Source: Vibrio taketomensis (GTDB lineage Bacteria; Pseudomonadota; Gammaproteobacteria; Enterobacterales; Vibrionaceae). Taken from it: DNA of 64,000 bases. Position 1 is the stretch's first letter. Every line of letters begins with the position of its first letter. Where the stretch lies: NCBI RefSeq assembly GCF_009938165.1, contig NZ_AP019649.1, positions 2,418,001 through 2,482,000 of the forward strand. The letters run 5' to 3'. The notes under the pieces were generated by a model. That model was not told where the DNA came from. It ran no database searches and saw only the letters and a list, made by a program, of their open reading frames with translations. The position numbers were made by a program, and so were the translations under genes. Below are positions 45,791 through 56,627 of the stretch, in pieces.

Positions 45791-46755
45791 AGCTTACTTC
45801 CTGTAACAATCGAACCTTGCTTATCTAGACGACAAACATGAACGAATCCTTCTTCATTTTGTACGTAGTTTTGTTCGAGCCATCGAGCTACGCGCTCCGC
45901 TATTGCTTGATCATTACAGAGACTAAATAGCGTTGGTCCACTACCAGAAATACCAGTAGCAAGCGCTCCTGCTGAGGCTGCAAACTCGCGCGCTCCAGCA
46001 AAACCAGGCAATAGTTTCTCACGATATGGTTCAGCAATCACGTCTTTGATCATTTTTGCAGCAAGTTGCGGCTGCTTAGCATGGCAAGCGTGAATAAAAC
46101 CACCAAGGTGGCGACCATGAGTAATCACATCTTGACGACGATATTGAGAAGGTAAAATTGCTCGCGCCTCTGCCGTTGAGACTTTAATTCCTGGGTAAGC
46201 CATCACCCAGAACCAATCCTCAAAACATGGAACCTCTTGGCTAATGATGCCCAATTCTTCTAGCATCAATTGCAAGCCACCAAGATAACATGGCGCCACG
46301 TTATCGTAGTGAACACCGCCAGAGATCTGCCCTTCCATTTCACCCATTAAAGCAAGTAATTCGGTCTCATTCAGAGGCTGACCATGAAAGCGATTCAGCG
46401 CATCTAATGCAGCGACAATGGAGCAAGCACTCGAACCAAGCCCAGAACCAATCGGCATGTTTTTCTCAAGAGTCATTGCAACAGGCAAGAGCTCAACGCC
46501 TTTTTTATCTAACTCGCGAGCAAATACACGCCAACAGTCATAAACAATATTTTCTTGTGGATTGGTAGGTAGCTTAGCGACAAAGTTACCCGCAGTTTTG
46601 AGAGTAAATGCTTGCTCGCCACGAGCAACCAGCACGCGATCGCCAAGCAAAGTACCATCGATTGGGGACACGGCCGCCCCCAATACATCAAAACCGACGC
46701 TAACATTGCCAATTGATGCCGGTGCGTAAACCACTACATCCATACCATGACTCAT
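45787..46755 (-). CDS. thrB: Homoserine kinase
   Basis: A 322-residue GHMP-family kinase that makes O-phosphohomoserine. The ATP-binding signature is [19 protein letters not shown] (about residues 92-110). The N terminus [22 protein letters not shown] matches E. coli ThrB. GGGAG eight bases upstream supports the ATG at 46755, which adds four residues compared with the E. coli start. It lies two bases after thrA. Confidence 0.96.
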   Translation of the reverse strand: MSHGMDVVVYAPASIGNVSVGFDVLGAAVSPIDGTLLGDRVLVARGEQAFTLKTAGNFVAKLPTNPQENIVYDCWRVFARELDKKGVELLPVAMTLEKNMPIGSGLGSSACSIVAALDALNRFHGQPLNETELLALMGEMEGQISGGVHYDNVAPCYLGGLQLMLEELGIISQEVPCFEDWFWVMAYPGIKVSTAEARAILPSQYRRQDVITHGRHLGGFIHACHAKQPQLAAKMIKDVIAEPYREKLLPGFAGAREFAASAGALATGISGSGPTLFSLCNDQAIAERVARWLEQNYVQNEEGFVHVCRLDKQGSIVTGSKL

Positions 46756-46757
46756 GA

Positions 46758-49217
46758 TTACACTCCCAATTTCCAGCCTAATGTACGCATCACATCTGCA
46801 AATACACCTGCGGCAGTCACTTCAGTACCCGCACCGTAACCGCGAAGTACCAATGGGATTGGATTGTAGTAACGGCTGTAGAACGCCAAGGCATTCTCAC
46901 CATCTTTGATCTTAAACATCGGATCATTTTCATCAACAGCAGCAATACTTACACGGCACTTACCGTCTGTGATTTCACCAACATAACGCAGCACTTTACC
47001 TTCAGCGCGAGATTTCTCTGACCACTCTTGGAAGTACGCGTCAGCTTCTGGAAGGCGTTGCATAAATTCATCGACACTACCCGAATCATCAAAACCTGGA
47101 GGCAATGCCGCATCAACCTCTACATCTTCCAGCTCAAGCGCCATTCCTGCTTCACGAGCAAGAATCAGAAGTTTACGTGCAACGTCCATACCAGATAAGT
47201 CATCACGAGGATCGGGCTCTGTAAAGCCATTGTCTTTAGCGATATTGGTTGCTTGGCTCAGCGTCATACCTTCATCAAGCTTACCGAAGATATAAGACAA
47301 TGAACCGGATAAAATACCGGTAAAGCGCTCTAACTCATCCCCCGCAGCAATAAGATTTTGCAAGTTCTCAATAACAGGCAAACCCGCACCTACGGTTGTT
47401 TCATACATCAACTTGCGACGAGAGCCACGCGCGACATTACGCAATTGATGGTAATACGCCATGCTGGCTGTATTAGCCTTTTTGTTTGGAGTGACGACAT
47501 GGAAGCCCGCCGCAAGGAAATCTGCATATTGGCTGGCAATCTCTTCACTGGATGTACAATCCACCAGCACAGGGTTAATGATGTGGTTACGTTGCACCAA
47601 TGCAGAAAGACTCGCCAAACTAAATGGTTCTGAAGCGCCACTTAAACGGTCACGCCAATGTTCCAGTGGCAAGCCCTTCCCATCAAGCAATACACCTTTA
47701 CTATTCGCTAAACCGCACACGCGCATAACAATGCCTTTTTGCGCCAATTTAGCTTGCTGACGTTGAATTTGGTCGACTAATTCACCACCAACGCCGCCCA
47801 CTCCGACTACGAACACATCAAGGAAATGCTTCGAGTTAAATAGGTTCTCGTGACACGCTTTGATCGCTTCTGAAATACGGTCTTCAGGAATAACCGCGGA
47901 AATTGCACGCTCTGATGACCCTTGCGCAATCGCGACAATGTTGACGTTCACTTCCGCTAAAGAAGAGAAAAACTGCGATGCAACTCCGCGTGAAGTGCGC
48001 ATACCATCACCGACTAACGTCACAATCGCGACATTATCAATATACTCAACTGGCTCGAGCAAACCTTCTTTTAGCTCTAATTCAAACGCATCTCTTAGCG
48101 CTTTTTCTGCCAACACTTTATCGTCCGCTTCAATACAGAAGCTGATGCTGTATTCCGATGAAGATTGCGTGATCAAAACAATCGAAACACCTGAAGCTGA
48201 CATCGCTCCAAACACACGGCTAGCCATACCAACCATGCCTTTCATACCCGGACCAGATACGTTGACCATAGTTAGTTCACTGAGTGTGGTAATACCTTTA
48301 ATCGCCAGTTTATCTTCACCCGTATCTTGACCAATTAAAGTGCCCGCACCTTGTGGGTTAAAGCTATTTTTAATCAGACATGGAATTTGGAACTGAGCAA
48401 TTGGAGCAATTGTTTTTGGATGAAGAACCGAAGCGCCAAAGTAAGATAACTCCATCGCTTCTTGATAGCTGAGTGATTTCAAAAGACGCGCATCATCAAC
48501 TAAACGTGGATCGCAGTTGTATACACCATCCACATCAGTCCAAATCTCACAGCATTCGGCACGCAAACAGGCTGCTAATACCGCTGCTGAATAATCAGAA
48601 CCGTTGCGGCCCAACGTCACCAATTCGCCTTTTTCATTGCCCGCCGTAAAACCAGGCATGATATTGACATGACCTTGAGGTAACGGCTTAGCGCGGAAGT
48701 TTTCTGTTGAAAGTTCAACATCCACCATAGCTTCAAGATGATCGCCACGGGCAAATAGATATTCCACTGGATCAATCAGACTTGCTGGCTGCCCTTTCGC
48801 CTCAAGCACAGCTTTCATTAACTCAATTGATACACGTTCACCCTTACTGATAATGCGTGCATTGACATTATCAGGACACATACCAAGTAGCGTAATGCCA
48901 TTAACATACTGACGTAATTGGCTCAATGAGCTTTTCACTTGATTGCTGTAAGCATGGCTTTCAATATTTGGTAAGCGTTGTTTGATCTCTTCAAACAACC
49001 CTCTAAACAAATCTTCAATTTCCGCTATTTGCAATTCGGCATCACTGTTTTTCAGCGCCGCCTCAATCACCGCAACGAGTTTATTCGTGGTTTTGCCAGG
49101 TGCTGAAAGCACAACTGCCACTTCTTCCTGTTGGGCGTTATTGGCGATGATATCTGCCGCTCTTAAAAAGCGATCAGCGTCCGCTAGTGATGATCCTCCA
49201 AACTTTAAAACTCGCAT
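46758..49217 (-). CDS. thrA: Bifunctional aspartokinase I / homoserine dehydrogenase I
   Basis: An 819-residue fusion (E. coli 820). The ATG at 49217 has GGAGG just upstream and gives [17 protein letters not shown], as in E. coli; the frame opens at 49241. Order: aspartokinase with KFGGSS and [14 protein letters not shown] (about 1-290), two ACT domains for threonine feedback (about 310-460), and homoserine dehydrogenase with the NAD(P) motif [15 protein letters not shown] (about 467) and [11 protein letters not shown] (about 615-625). It is the first structural gene of thrABC, controlled by the attenuator upstream. Confidence 0.97.
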   Translation of the reverse strand: MRVLKFGGSSLADADRFLRAADIIANNAQQEEVAVVLSAPGKTTNKLVAVIEAALKNSDAELQIAEIEDLFRGLFEEIKQRLPNIESHAYSNQVKSSLSQLRQYVNGITLLGMCPDNVNARIISKGERVSIELMKAVLEAKGQPASLIDPVEYLFARGDHLEAMVDVELSTENFRAKPLPQGHVNIMPGFTAGNEKGELVTLGRNGSDYSAAVLAACLRAECCEIWTDVDGVYNCDPRLVDDARLLKSLSYQEAMELSYFGASVLHPKTIAPIAQFQIPCLIKNSFNPQGAGTLIGQDTGEDKLAIKGITTLSELTMVNVSGPGMKGMVGMASRVFGAMSASGVSIVLITQSSSEYSISFCIEADDKVLAEKALRDAFELELKEGLLEPVEYIDNVAIVTLVGDGMRTSRGVASQFFSSLAEVNVNIVAIAQGSSERAISAVIPEDRISEAIKACHENLFNSKHFLDVFVVGVGGVGGELVDQIQRQQAKLAQKGIVMRVCGLANSKGVLLDGKGLPLEHWRDRLSGASEPFSLASLSALVQRNHIINPVLVDCTSSEEIASQYADFLAAGFHVVTPNKKANTASMAYYHQLRNVARGSRRKLMYETTVGAGLPVIENLQNLIAAGDELERFTGILSGSLSYIFGKLDEGMTLSQATNIAKDNGFTEPDPRDDLSGMDVARKLLILAREAGMALELEDVEVDAALPPGFDDSGSVDEFMQRLPEADAYFQEWSEKSRAEGKVLRYVGEITDGKCRVSIAAVDENDPMFKIKDGENALAFYSRYYNPIPLVLRGYGAGTEVTAAGVFADVMRTLGWKLGV

Positions 49218-49249
49218 CCCTTCCTCCGAATTCTCAATCAATTGGTATA

Positions 49250-49285
49250 AAAAAAGGCCTGTTCCATTTGGGATACAGGCCTTTT
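49250..49285 (-). terminator. thr operon attenuator
   Basis: AAAAGGCCTGT / ACAGGCCTTTT stem with inner TCC / GGA, read on the minus strand and followed by T7. It lies between the leader peptide stop and thrA: the transcription-termination half of an attenuator. Confidence 0.9.
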
Positions 49286-49301
49286 CTAAAATTTTTTACG
49301 C

Positions 49302-49376
49302 TTAGCAGCCTGCCCCAACGCGCGTAGTGTCGGTAATAATAATAATGGTTGTGGTCATTACATTTAGGCTGTTCAT
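49302..49376 (-). CDS. thrL: thr operon leader peptide
   Basis: A short ORF, ATG at 49376 to TAA at 49302, 24 residues: MNSLNVMTTTIIIITDTTRV then Gly-Ala-Gly-Cys. An internal ATG at 49358 would give 18 residues. It holds six Thr and four consecutive Ile codons, as expected for a leader sensing charged tRNA-Thr and tRNA-Ile (E. coli thrL also has runs of both). Neither ATG has a strong Shine-Dalgarno. It lies directly upstream of the attenuator hairpin. Confidence 0.88.
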   Translation of the reverse strand: MNSLNVMTTTIIIITDTTRVGAGC

Positions 49377-49417
49377 TTACGTAGTCAATTTACTGCTGTG
49401 TGTTTGCTTGCTTCTAC

Positions 49418-49446
49418 GTTTAACCTATTTTCCAACATTTAGTCAA
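49418..49446 (-). promoter_or_regulatory. Candidate thr operon promoter
   Basis: On the minus strand: TTGACT, 17-bp spacer, TTAAAC. The start site implied would be about 35 bases before the thrL ATG. The -10 hexamer is weak, so this is a candidate only. Confidence 0.5.
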
Positions 49447-49636
49447 CGAAAACTTTGTTTTTTCAGTCGAGAATTTATTCTCAAATGTATCTTTAACCAT
49501 CTAAACTCGCTCAAAAACAGAACGGATATAGCAAATTTGATCGCTTATGGTTAAAAAACGCGACTGAATTTCAAGTTTTATGCTTTAATTGTCGAAGCAG
49601 CGGAACTAACTATACTCACATGGTTTGAGGGGGCTT

Positions 49637-50083
49637 ATGAAAAGACAAATATGCCTTGTCCTCACCCTACTTTCGAGTGGGGCAATTGCTGCTGAGCTGC
49701 CACAACTCAATCAAATGCAATCTCCCCACAAGCTGTTTATCTCAACCGAAACCAACCAACGCAATTTTGACTCTTGGGTCATTGATAGTGGTTACTCATA
49801 CAACTTATTCGAAAAAGTCGATGTTTATGTGGGTACGCGTTTAGTTGAAAATAACGAGAGTGGCTTTTTGAGTGGGCTGAGCTATCAAGTTTCGCCAAAG
49901 CTATCGGTGAAAAGCTCATTGCATTCTTATACCGATAACGATGCCCCAAAAGGGCAAGAATCAGGGATTGCCGCTGAAGTGCAAAGCCGTGTTCATTTAA
50001 CTGAAAATCTCGATTTGCATGCCACTCTCGATTACCAAGAGTGGCAGAAAGGTTTCGAAGTCGGAATCGGCTTCCGTTTCTAA
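49637..50083 (+). CDS. Small outer-membrane beta-barrel-like protein
   Basis: A 148-residue exported protein. The start ATG at 49637, with GAGGGGG upstream, gives a signal peptide MKRQICLVLTLLSSGAIAA. The mature part shows alternating beta-strand patterns (VDVYVGTRLV, GLSYQVSPKLSVKSSLHSY, NLDLHATLDYQEW) and ends in GIGFRF, a C-terminal aromatic motif read by the BAM machinery. The size suggests an 8-stranded barrel or smaller. I do not recognise a named family. It is divergent from thrLABC and converges with rraA, with 4 bp between stops. Confidence 0.75.
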   Translation: MKRQICLVLTLLSSGAIAAELPQLNQMQSPHKLFISTETNQRNFDSWVIDSGYSYNLFEKVDVYVGTRLVENNESGFLSGLSYQVSPKLSVKSSLHSYTDNDAPKGQESGIAAEVQSRVHLTENLDLHATLDYQEWQKGFEVGIGFRF

Positions 50084-50087
50084 ATCA

Positions 50088-50573
50088 TTAGTTCCAATTC
50101 AGTAACTCTTTTGAAGTCAGCAATCCATTCCAATCGGCATAAATATATTCTCCGGGCTGGATAATTTGCTTATGCACTGACAAAGTCACGTTTACTTCAC
50201 CGAGCCCACGCTTATTGGTTTTCATTGGGCAAGTACCTAGAGCCTGAATGCCAATATCCATCTCTGCTAACATCGCAGCATCACGGACCGCACCATGGAC
50301 AATAATACCTTCCCAGTTGTTTTCAATCGCAAGAATGGCTAACTGATCACCAAGCAGTGCTCGATGCATTGAGCCATTACCATCCACGACCAAAACTTTA
50401 CCTCTTCCGTCTTGGCTGAGCACTTCTCGAACTTTTGAATTGTCATGATAACAACGGACTGTCACCACCTGTCCCCAAAACGCTGTGCGTTGTCCGAAAT
50501 TACAAAGTGGTAAATTTACGAAATTAATGCGATCTCCAAATCTATCGCAAATATCAGGGGTTATGTCTCTCAT
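50088..50573 (-). CDS. rraA: RraA-family regulator of RNase E
   Basis: A 161-residue protein of the RraA fold, the same length as E. coli RraA. The ATG at 50573 has GGAGG upstream and gives [12 protein letters not shown]. Conserved: [61 protein letters not shown] and [11 protein letters not shown]. In E. coli RraA binds RNase E and inhibits mRNA decay. Some family members are aldolases, and vibrios have more than one copy, so the precise partner is not certain. Confidence 0.87.
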   Translation of the reverse strand: MRDITPDICDRFGDRINFVNLPLCNFGQRTAFWGQVVTVRCYHDNSKVREVLSQDGRGKVLVVDGNGSMHRALLGDQLAILAIENNWEGIIVHGAVRDAAMLAEMDIGIQALGTCPMKTNKRGLGEVNVTLSVHKQIIQPGEYIYADWNGLLTSKELLNWN

Positions 50574-50603
50574 GTGTTCCTCCATGAAAAATTATTGAAT
50601 TCC

Positions 50604-50989
50604 TTATCTGATCCTGTGCAACCAGTTTCCCAGGTTAATATTTGTACGATCCGACAAACAAGATAACAAAAAAAGTTGCTCTTCCTGAACAAAATAAATC
50701 GCATTCTGCTGATATTTTCGTGCGAGCTCAATAGCAAAAGAGAGTGATATTCGACACACAAAACTCTCTTCAGCCCACGAAAAGTCATTATTGCCGACTG
50801 AGACAAACTCAAAATTATATTGCTCCAGATCACACTGCAAGCATTTATTTCTTATACAATTTTCTTCTTCTGATAGCTTCTTACTCGCTGGATTTTGAGC
50901 CGTAATTATCACAAATTCGCCAGTTGGAATTCTATTTTCAAATTTGAAGTACGGATCACAGTAAGCTTGCCAAAATGCGCATCAATCAT
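50604..50989 (-). pseudogene. DUF3293 protein, frameshifted near its start
   Basis: The open frame gives only about 102 residues from a GTG at 50912 (VIITAQNPASKKLSEEEN...), but the family signature continues upstream in the same frame (QAYCDPYFKFENRIPTGEF) until a TGA. In the next frame lies ATG at 50989 with MIDAHF. Adding one T to the T4 run at 50972-50975 joins them into MIDAHFWQAYCDPYFKFEN and onwards, about 129 residues with no gap. Family features seen: IITAQNP, SWAEESFVC, ELARKYQQNAIYFV and LLSCLSD. Function unknown. It is either a sequencing error or a recent mutation. Confidence 0.8.
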
Positions 50990-51048
50990 CATATAACCAG
51001 TATTTTTACAATTGTCATTTAGTATTAAAATCTGTTACAAAGATTCTC

Positions 51049-51062
51049 TTGATGTAAATCAA
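51049..51062 (+). promoter_or_regulatory. Consensus FNR box upstream of arcA
   Basis: TTGAT-GTAA-ATCAA, a perfect match to the FNR consensus TTGATNNNNATCAA. Its centre is about 70 bp before the start site implied by a TATAAA hexamer at 51112-51117, a class I activation distance. The DUF3293 gene diverges from here too. Confidence 0.8.
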
Positions 51063-51313
51063 CAAAGTGAATGGAATTAACATTTGAGCGTTGTTAGCAT
51101 GCTGTTAACTCTATAAAATCCGGCTTAATCGCCTAATAGATGAATGAGGTAAATGGACCTCTTCTGAAAGAAAGTAACACCAAGGATGGCGGGCATTCTG
51201 AGACACACTTTTTTCGTCTCTATTTTATTGTCAAAATCAAATTACCTGTAAGTAATGTTTTGCCTAGTATTTATTCTATTAGTACATTTTTTTTACAAGT
51301 TTAGGTAACGCCA
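51063..51313 (+). other. Long arcA leader region
   Basis: About 190-250 bp between the likely promoter and the arcA ATG, with no ORF I can support. It contains a GAGGT / ACCTC hairpin near 51145 and a GAGAC / GTCTC hairpin near 51205 next to a T6 tract. It may be a long 5' UTR; no known RNA family was recognised. With 50990-51062 this makes a gap of 324 bp. Confidence 0.4.
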
Positions 51314-52030
51314 ATGCAAACCCCGCAGATTCTTATCGTTGAAGATGAGCAAGTAACCCGTAACACTCTTAAGAGTATTTTTGAAGCAGAGGGCTACTCT
51401 GTATTTGAAGCTAGTGACGGTGAAGAAATGCACCAAATTCTGACTGAAAGTCAGATCAACTTGGTGATCATGGATATCAATCTTCCTGGTAAAAACGGTC
51501 TACTTCTAGCGCGTGAACTACGTGAGCAAGCAAACGTTGCTCTAATGTTCCTTACTGGCCGCGACAACGAAGTAGATAAAATTCTTGGTCTAGAAATTGG
51601 TGCTGATGATTACATCACTAAACCATTCAACCCACGCGAACTGACTATTCGTGCACGTAACCTTCTAAACCGTTCTATGAACTCTAACGCGGTTCAAGAA
51701 GAAAAACGCAGTGTTGAGAAATACCAATTCAATGGTTGGATCCTAGACATCAACAGCCGCTCACTAGTAAGCCCTGATGGTGATAGCTACAAACTACCTC
51801 GTTCTGAGTTCCGTGCTCTACTGCACTTCTGTGAGAACCCAGGTAAGATCCAAACTCGTGCTGACCTACTGAAGAAAATGACTGGTCGTGAGCTTAAGCC
51901 ACACGATCGTACGGTAGACGTAACTATCCGTCGCATCCGTAAGCACTTTGAATCAGTATCTGGCACGCCAGAAATCATCGCGACAATTCACGGTGAAGGC
52001 TACCGCTTTTGTGGTGAGCTAGAAGACTAA
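51314..52030 (+). CDS. arcA: Aerobic respiration control response regulator ArcA
   Basis: A 238-residue OmpR-family regulator, the length of E. coli ArcA. Receiver domain with the phospho-acceptor Asp54 in VIMDINLPG, acidic pocket EDE (10-12), Thr in FLTGRD and Lys in [11 protein letters not shown]-terminal winged helix with [30 protein letters not shown] and [13 protein letters not shown]. It is phosphorylated by ArcB under low oxygen and represses aerobic metabolism. A consensus FNR box precedes it. It is followed by two back-to-back terminators. Confidence 0.97.
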   Translation: MQTPQILIVEDEQVTRNTLKSIFEAEGYSVFEASDGEEMHQILTESQINLVIMDINLPGKNGLLLARELREQANVALMFLTGRDNEVDKILGLEIGADDYITKPFNPRELTIRARNLLNRSMNSNAVQEEKRSVEKYQFNGWILDINSRSLVSPDGDSYKLPRSEFRALLHFCENPGKIQTRADLLKKMTGRELKPHDRTVDVTIRRIRKHFESVSGTPEIIATIHGEGYRFCGELED

Positions 52031-52040
52031 TCTTCAAATG

Positions 52041-52067
52041 AAAAAGGAGCCTCAAAGGCTCCTTTTT
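52041..52067 (+). terminator. arcA terminator
   Basis: A perfect GGAGCCT / AGGCTCC hairpin with loop CAA, flanked by A5 and T5, right after the arcA stop. Confidence 0.93.
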
Positions 52068-52093
52068 CATTACAAAAACAGTGTTATCTAAAC

Positions 52094-52121
52094 AAAAACG
52101 CCCATCATTGATGGGCGTTTT
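52094..52121 (-). terminator. hldE terminator
   Basis: ACGCCCATC / GATGGGCGT hairpin with loop ATT; the minus strand runs into T5. It closes glnE-hldE, and may also work on the plus strand. Confidence 0.92.
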
Positions 52122-52135
52122 ATTAGATGAGCAGA

Positions 52136-53566
52136 TTAACCTTTACCACCTTTGATGGCATTGATTATTTCACTTGTCGAGCAGCCATCTTCAAAATTCA
52201 GCACTTTGACTTCACCACCATTGGCAATCACTTCCTTACCACCAGCAATTTCTTCTGGTTTGTAGTCACCGCCTTTTACCAACAAATCGGGCAAGACTTC
52301 GCTAATTAAACGCTGAGGTGTATCTTCACTAAACGGTACAACCCAATCAACCGCGCCTAAACCAGCTAGCACCGCCATACGACGATCCGTTGGGTTAACC
52401 GGACGACCAGGACCTTTCAAACGCTTAACCGATTCATCTGTATTTACAGCCACAATTAAACGATCGCCCAGCTTCGCCGCTTGGTTCAAGTAAGAAACGT
52501 GACCAGCATGCAGAATATCGAAGCAGCCATTGGTCATAACAACCTTCTCACCACGCGATTGAGCCTTCTTCACGGCTTCGATCAGCATTGATTCTGAAAT
52601 CACACCAAAATCCGTATCGTGGCTACCATGAATCGCTTCTGCAAGTTCAATCGTTGATAGCGTTGAAGTACCCAGTTTACCGACAACAACACCAGCAGCT
52701 GCATTAGCAAGCGCACACGCTTGATCCAAAGGTTTACCTGCAGAGACTGATGCTGCTAATACCGAAATTACGGTATCGCCAGCACCCGTTACATCAAATA
52801 CTTCTTTGGCTTGAGTTGGCATATGGAATGGTACTTGGTCGCGGCGAATCAAGGTCATGCCATTTTCACTGCGAGTCACCAGTAACGCTTCAAAATCATA
52901 TTTTTCAATCAAACCCAGTGCTTTTTCAATCAGCTCTTGCTCTGATTTAACTTTGCCTACAACTTGCTCAAATTCCGACATATTTGGCGTAAGAAGCGTT
53001 GCGCCGCGGTAGCGTTCAAAATCCGCACCTTTTGGATCAATGAACACTGGGACATTAGCCGCTCGAGCCTTTTGAATGAACTGCTGTACGTGCTCAAGTG
53101 CACCCTTCGCATAATCAGACAAAACCACTGCTTTCACTTTTGGCAGAGCTTGCTCCATACGGTCAAGAATAGGTTCAGGATCGACACCCTCAAACGCTTC
53201 TTCAAAATCTAGACGAATAAGCTGCTGACCACGACTCAGTACGCGTAACTTAGTGATGGTAGGGAAGTTCGGCAGTGAAACAAAATCACACTTCACATTC
53301 AATGCAGATAGTGTTTCATTCAAAATTTTAGCCGGCTCATCAATCCCTGTTAAACCAACGATATGAGCATGGCCTCCCAGAGATGCGATGTTCATTGCAA
53401 CGTTGGCTGCACCACCTGGTCGCTCTTCGTTATTCTCTACTTTTACTACTGGTACTGGTGCTTCTGGTGAAATACGGCCAGTTGGGCCAAACCAGTAACG
53501 ATCTAGCATTACGTCACCGACAATAAGCACACCAGCTTGACTGTAGTCAGGTAGGACTGGTTTCAT
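52136..53566 (-). CDS. hldE: Bifunctional heptose-7-phosphate kinase / heptose-1-phosphate adenylyltransferase
   Basis: A 476-residue enzyme making ADP-heptose for the lipopolysaccharide core. N-terminal PfkB-type kinase (about 1-320): [18 protein letters not shown], and the catalytic DVTGAGDTV loop. C-terminal nucleotidyltransferase (about 345-476): [16 protein letters not shown] with the HxGH motif, and [15 protein letters not shown]. The ATG at 53566 with GGAG upstream is preferred over a TTG one codon earlier. It is downstream of glnE, as in E. coli. Confidence 0.96.
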   Translation of the reverse strand: MKPVLPDYSQAGVLIVGDVMLDRYWFGPTGRISPEAPVPVVKVENNEERPGGAANVAMNIASLGGHAHIVGLTGIDEPAKILNETLSALNVKCDFVSLPNFPTITKLRVLSRGQQLIRLDFEEAFEGVDPEPILDRMEQALPKVKAVVLSDYAKGALEHVQQFIQKARAANVPVFIDPKGADFERYRGATLLTPNMSEFEQVVGKVKSEQELIEKALGLIEKYDFEALLVTRSENGMTLIRRDQVPFHMPTQAKEVFDVTGAGDTVISVLAASVSAGKPLDQACALANAAAGVVVGKLGTSTLSTIELAEAIHGSHDTDFGVISESMLIEAVKKAQSRGEKVVMTNGCFDILHAGHVSYLNQAAKLGDRLIVAVNTDESVKRLKGPGRPVNPTDRRMAVLAGLGAVDWVVPFSEDTPQRLISEVLPDLLVKGGDYKPEEIAGGKEVIANGGEVKVLNFEDGCSTSEIINAIKGGKG

Positions 53567-53679
53567 CAAGGATCTCCACTATTTTCTTCTGCGCAAAGTT
53601 TATCATAGGCCGATTGCTCTCAAAACTAATAGATTGCTTTACGCGCTCTACTTGAGACTGCATGACGATGACTTGAAAT

Positions 53680-56520
53680 TTAGCTTAACCATTGATGCCA
53701 AACCTCGGTCACTAATTGACGCTCTTGTATAAATCGATCCTCTGCCACATCAGCATCTTGATTGAGCAAATTACGATGATGAATCTGATCTCGCATTTCT
53801 GTGTAAGCATTGGTTATCGACAGGGCTTGCGCTTCATCCATAATGCCTTGGGCAATCAATGATTCAAACACGCGCACATTGTCAGACCATCGGGTTAACT
53901 TCGGTTTCTCATGGCTATAGTTAAGCACCAAATATTGAGCGAGAAACTCGATGTCAGTGATACCTCCCGGATCTTGCTTAAGCATAAAGCGCCCTGACTT
54001 TTTACCGCCGAGATGATCACGCATCTTAAGGCGCATCTCAACCACCTGTTTTTTCAGCTCAGCAGTCTCACGTGGTAAGCATAAAATCTCATGACGAACA
54101 CGATGAAACTCGCGTTGTAACGGCTCATCGCCATAAATCATACGTGCACGCACTAACGCTTGATGTTCCCAAGTCCAAGCCTCACTGCGTTGGTATTCTT
54201 CAAATGCATCAATAGGGCTAACCAATAAACCTGAAGCTCCCGATGGACGTAAACGGGTATCCACTTCATACAAAATCCCTGAAGCGGTACGTGTGGAAAA
54301 AATATGAATCACACGCTGCGCAAGTCGCAAATAGAACTGACGGCCATCAATATCCTTCTTACCATCGGTGTAACTGCTCACGGGGCAGTCATGGATAAAG
54401 ACAATATCGAGGTCAGAATTGTAGCCCAATTCCCAACCACCAACCTTGCCATAACCAACCACGGCGAAACCTTTACCTTCGCGATCTTTGAGATGGTTAG
54501 GTTGACCATATTTCGCCACCATTTGCAGCCAAGCCTGATTCACCACACACTCAACAATCGCTTCTGCCAAATAGGTTAAGTGATCACTCACTTTCATCAC
54601 GGGCAAAACACCGGCAATATCAGCGGCAGCAATACGCAAAATACAAATCTGCTTAAATTGGCGCAGTGCTTCCATCTGTTGTTCCATATCGTCTTCCGGT
54701 ATCCGCGCTAAAAAGTCGCGCAGTTCTGTACGATAAGATTCGAGTGGAATTGGGTTATACAGGTGCTGTGGATCAATCAGTTCATCTAGCAGTATTGGAT
54801 AGCGTCCTAACTGCTCTGAAATCATGGGACTGGCGGTACACAAACGCACTAATTGAGTTAACGCTGCCGTGTGTTCATCCAACAATTCTAAGTAGGTGGT
54901 ACGAGTGACGATTCGATGCAATAAATGCAGCACTCGCGGCAAACCAAATTGCGCTTCGGGATGAGCAAAAATCGCTTGAAACACTTTTGGCATTAAACGA
55001 TTTAGTACCTCACGCCCACGGGGACCCAAAGTCTTCTTCGCCAAATCCTCTTTAAAGCGAACGATCGTTTGAACCATCTCTTGGGGATGTTCCACCTGCA
55101 GATCATGCATAAGCACATGTTCAATCACATCACTGTTTTGCGTCATGTCCCATAGCTCATGAAAATGCTTGGCAACCTCACTCGACTCTTCGTCGTCATC
55201 ACCAATTAAGCTCTTAAACACACCATGAACATTGTCCATATGGTGGTGAACTTGATTAAGCAACGTTGGCCAATTGCCTTCTCCCATTGCAGTCGCCAAT
55301 TGCAGTTGTTCTTTTTCACCTTCAGGCAAGGTTTGAGTTTGCTTATCCGCCATCGCTTGCAACAGGTTTTCAAGGCGACGTAAATATTTATAAGCTGCAC
55401 GCAATTGAGTGACTTCTTCACGGCTCAGCAGCTCTAAATCATCAATCGCATCAAGTGTTACCAATAGCCCACGTTGGCGTAAACTTGGCTCACGCCCGCC
55501 GCGGATTAACTGAAATACTTGAGCGATAAATTCCACTTCACGAATGCCACCCGCACCGAGTTTAATATTATTGCTTAGTCCACGACGACGAACTTCGCTG
55601 CTGATCATTGACTTCATTCGGCGCAGTGATTGAATGGCACTAAAATCGATATAACGACGGAACACAAACGGGCGCAGCATTTGGCGTAGCTCTTGGTATT
55701 GGGGATACATTTCTTTGCCCATTACCCGAGCCTTAATCATCGCGTAACGCTCCCAATCGCGCCCTTGTTCTTGATAATAATCTTCCAGCGCAGCGTAACT
55801 CATCACTAGCGGTCCGCTATCACCAAACGGGCGAATACGCATGTCGACCCGATAGCAAAAACCATCAAAGGTTTGCTGATCCAATGCTTTAATAATGCGC
55901 TGTCCAAGACGAGTAAAAAACTGCGCATTGGCAATCGAACGACGCGCACCTTGGGTTTCACCATTCTCTGGGTAAGTGAAAATCAAATCGATATCAGAAG
56001 AAAAGTTCAGTTCACCACCACCCAATTTACCCATACCAATAATCAGCATCGGTTGCGCTTCACCTTCAGCATTACACGGTGTTCCCCAAAGCTCACAACA
56101 TGCCTTGTATTGCCATTGGTAGGTTTCAAAAATCATCGCTTCCGCTAATTGCGATAAATGCTCAAGGCTCTCTTCTAATGTCCAAGAGGCACAGAAATCA
56201 CGCCAAGCAATGTAGGCCATCTCTCGGTTGCGAAACTGTCTTAACACTCGCTGCCCGCTTGCTTCATCGATGCAATGACTTAACTGTTCAGACAAAACAC
56301 GGCGATAATCTTGGTAGCGCTGAGTTTGTGCGAGCCTATCTGGCAGATTCGCTCGCAACTCTTCATCTTTAAGCAGAACCTCAACCACAAACTTACTAAG
56401 TCCTGCTACATATTCCAATTGGTTGAACACGTCAGCAGGCCACAATTGCTTCAATTGATATTGTTCTAAATTGGCGAGTGCAGATTGAGCAATAGGCGAG
56501 AGTTCTGAAGGCAACTGCAT
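53680..56520 (-). CDS. glnE: Glutamine synthetase adenylyltransferase / deadenylase
   Basis: A 946-residue bifunctional regulator, identical in length to E. coli GlnE. It adds or removes AMP from glutamine synthetase in response to PII. Two nucleotidyltransferase domains each show the GxSDxD catalytic motif: [11 protein letters not shown] (about residue 175, deadenylase) and [11 protein letters not shown] (about residue 695, adenylase), separated by a helical regulatory region. The C-terminal part has [19 protein letters not shown]. It is complete, and a 112-bp gap separates it from hldE. Confidence 0.96.
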   Translation of the reverse strand: MQLPSELSPIAQSALANLEQYQLKQLWPADVFNQLEYVAGLSKFVVEVLLKDEELRANLPDRLAQTQRYQDYRRVLSEQLSHCIDEASGQRVLRQFRNREMAYIAWRDFCASWTLEESLEHLSQLAEAMIFETYQWQYKACCELWGTPCNAEGEAQPMLIIGMGKLGGGELNFSSDIDLIFTYPENGETQGARRSIANAQFFTRLGQRIIKALDQQTFDGFCYRVDMRIRPFGDSGPLVMSYAALEDYYQEQGRDWERYAMIKARVMGKEMYPQYQELRQMLRPFVFRRYIDFSAIQSLRRMKSMISSEVRRRGLSNNIKLGAGGIREVEFIAQVFQLIRGGREPSLRQRGLLVTLDAIDDLELLSREEVTQLRAAYKYLRRLENLLQAMADKQTQTLPEGEKEQLQLATAMGEGNWPTLLNQVHHHMDNVHGVFKSLIGDDDEESSEVAKHFHELWDMTQNSDVIEHVLMHDLQVEHPQEMVQTIVRFKEDLAKKTLGPRGREVLNRLMPKVFQAIFAHPEAQFGLPRVLHLLHRIVTRTTYLELLDEHTAALTQLVRLCTASPMISEQLGRYPILLDELIDPQHLYNPIPLESYRTELRDFLARIPEDDMEQQMEALRQFKQICILRIAAADIAGVLPVMKVSDHLTYLAEAIVECVVNQAWLQMVAKYGQPNHLKDREGKGFAVVGYGKVGGWELGYNSDLDIVFIHDCPVSSYTDGKKDIDGRQFYLRLAQRVIHIFSTRTASGILYEVDTRLRPSGASGLLVSPIDAFEEYQRSEAWTWEHQALVRARMIYGDEPLQREFHRVRHEILCLPRETAELKKQVVEMRLKMRDHLGGKKSGRFMLKQDPGGITDIEFLAQYLVLNYSHEKPKLTRWSDNVRVFESLIAQGIMDEAQALSITNAYTEMRDQIHHRNLLNQDADVAEDRFIQERQLVTEVWHQWLS

Positions 56521-56578
56521 GGTTATTCCTTGTCGATCAAAGGGCGATGGGCTATTTATAACAAACTTTAGATAATAA

Positions 56579-56609
56579 AAAACGCCTGAGACTTAGTCGC
56601 AGGCGTTTA
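56579..56609 (-). terminator. Chemoreceptor gene terminator
   Basis: AAACGCCTG / CAGGCGTTT with inner GAC-TTA-GTC, followed on the minus strand by a T-rich tract. It lies past the chemoreceptor stop. Confidence 0.88.
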
Positions 56610-56627
56610 TTAATTAACTCTGTGAGA

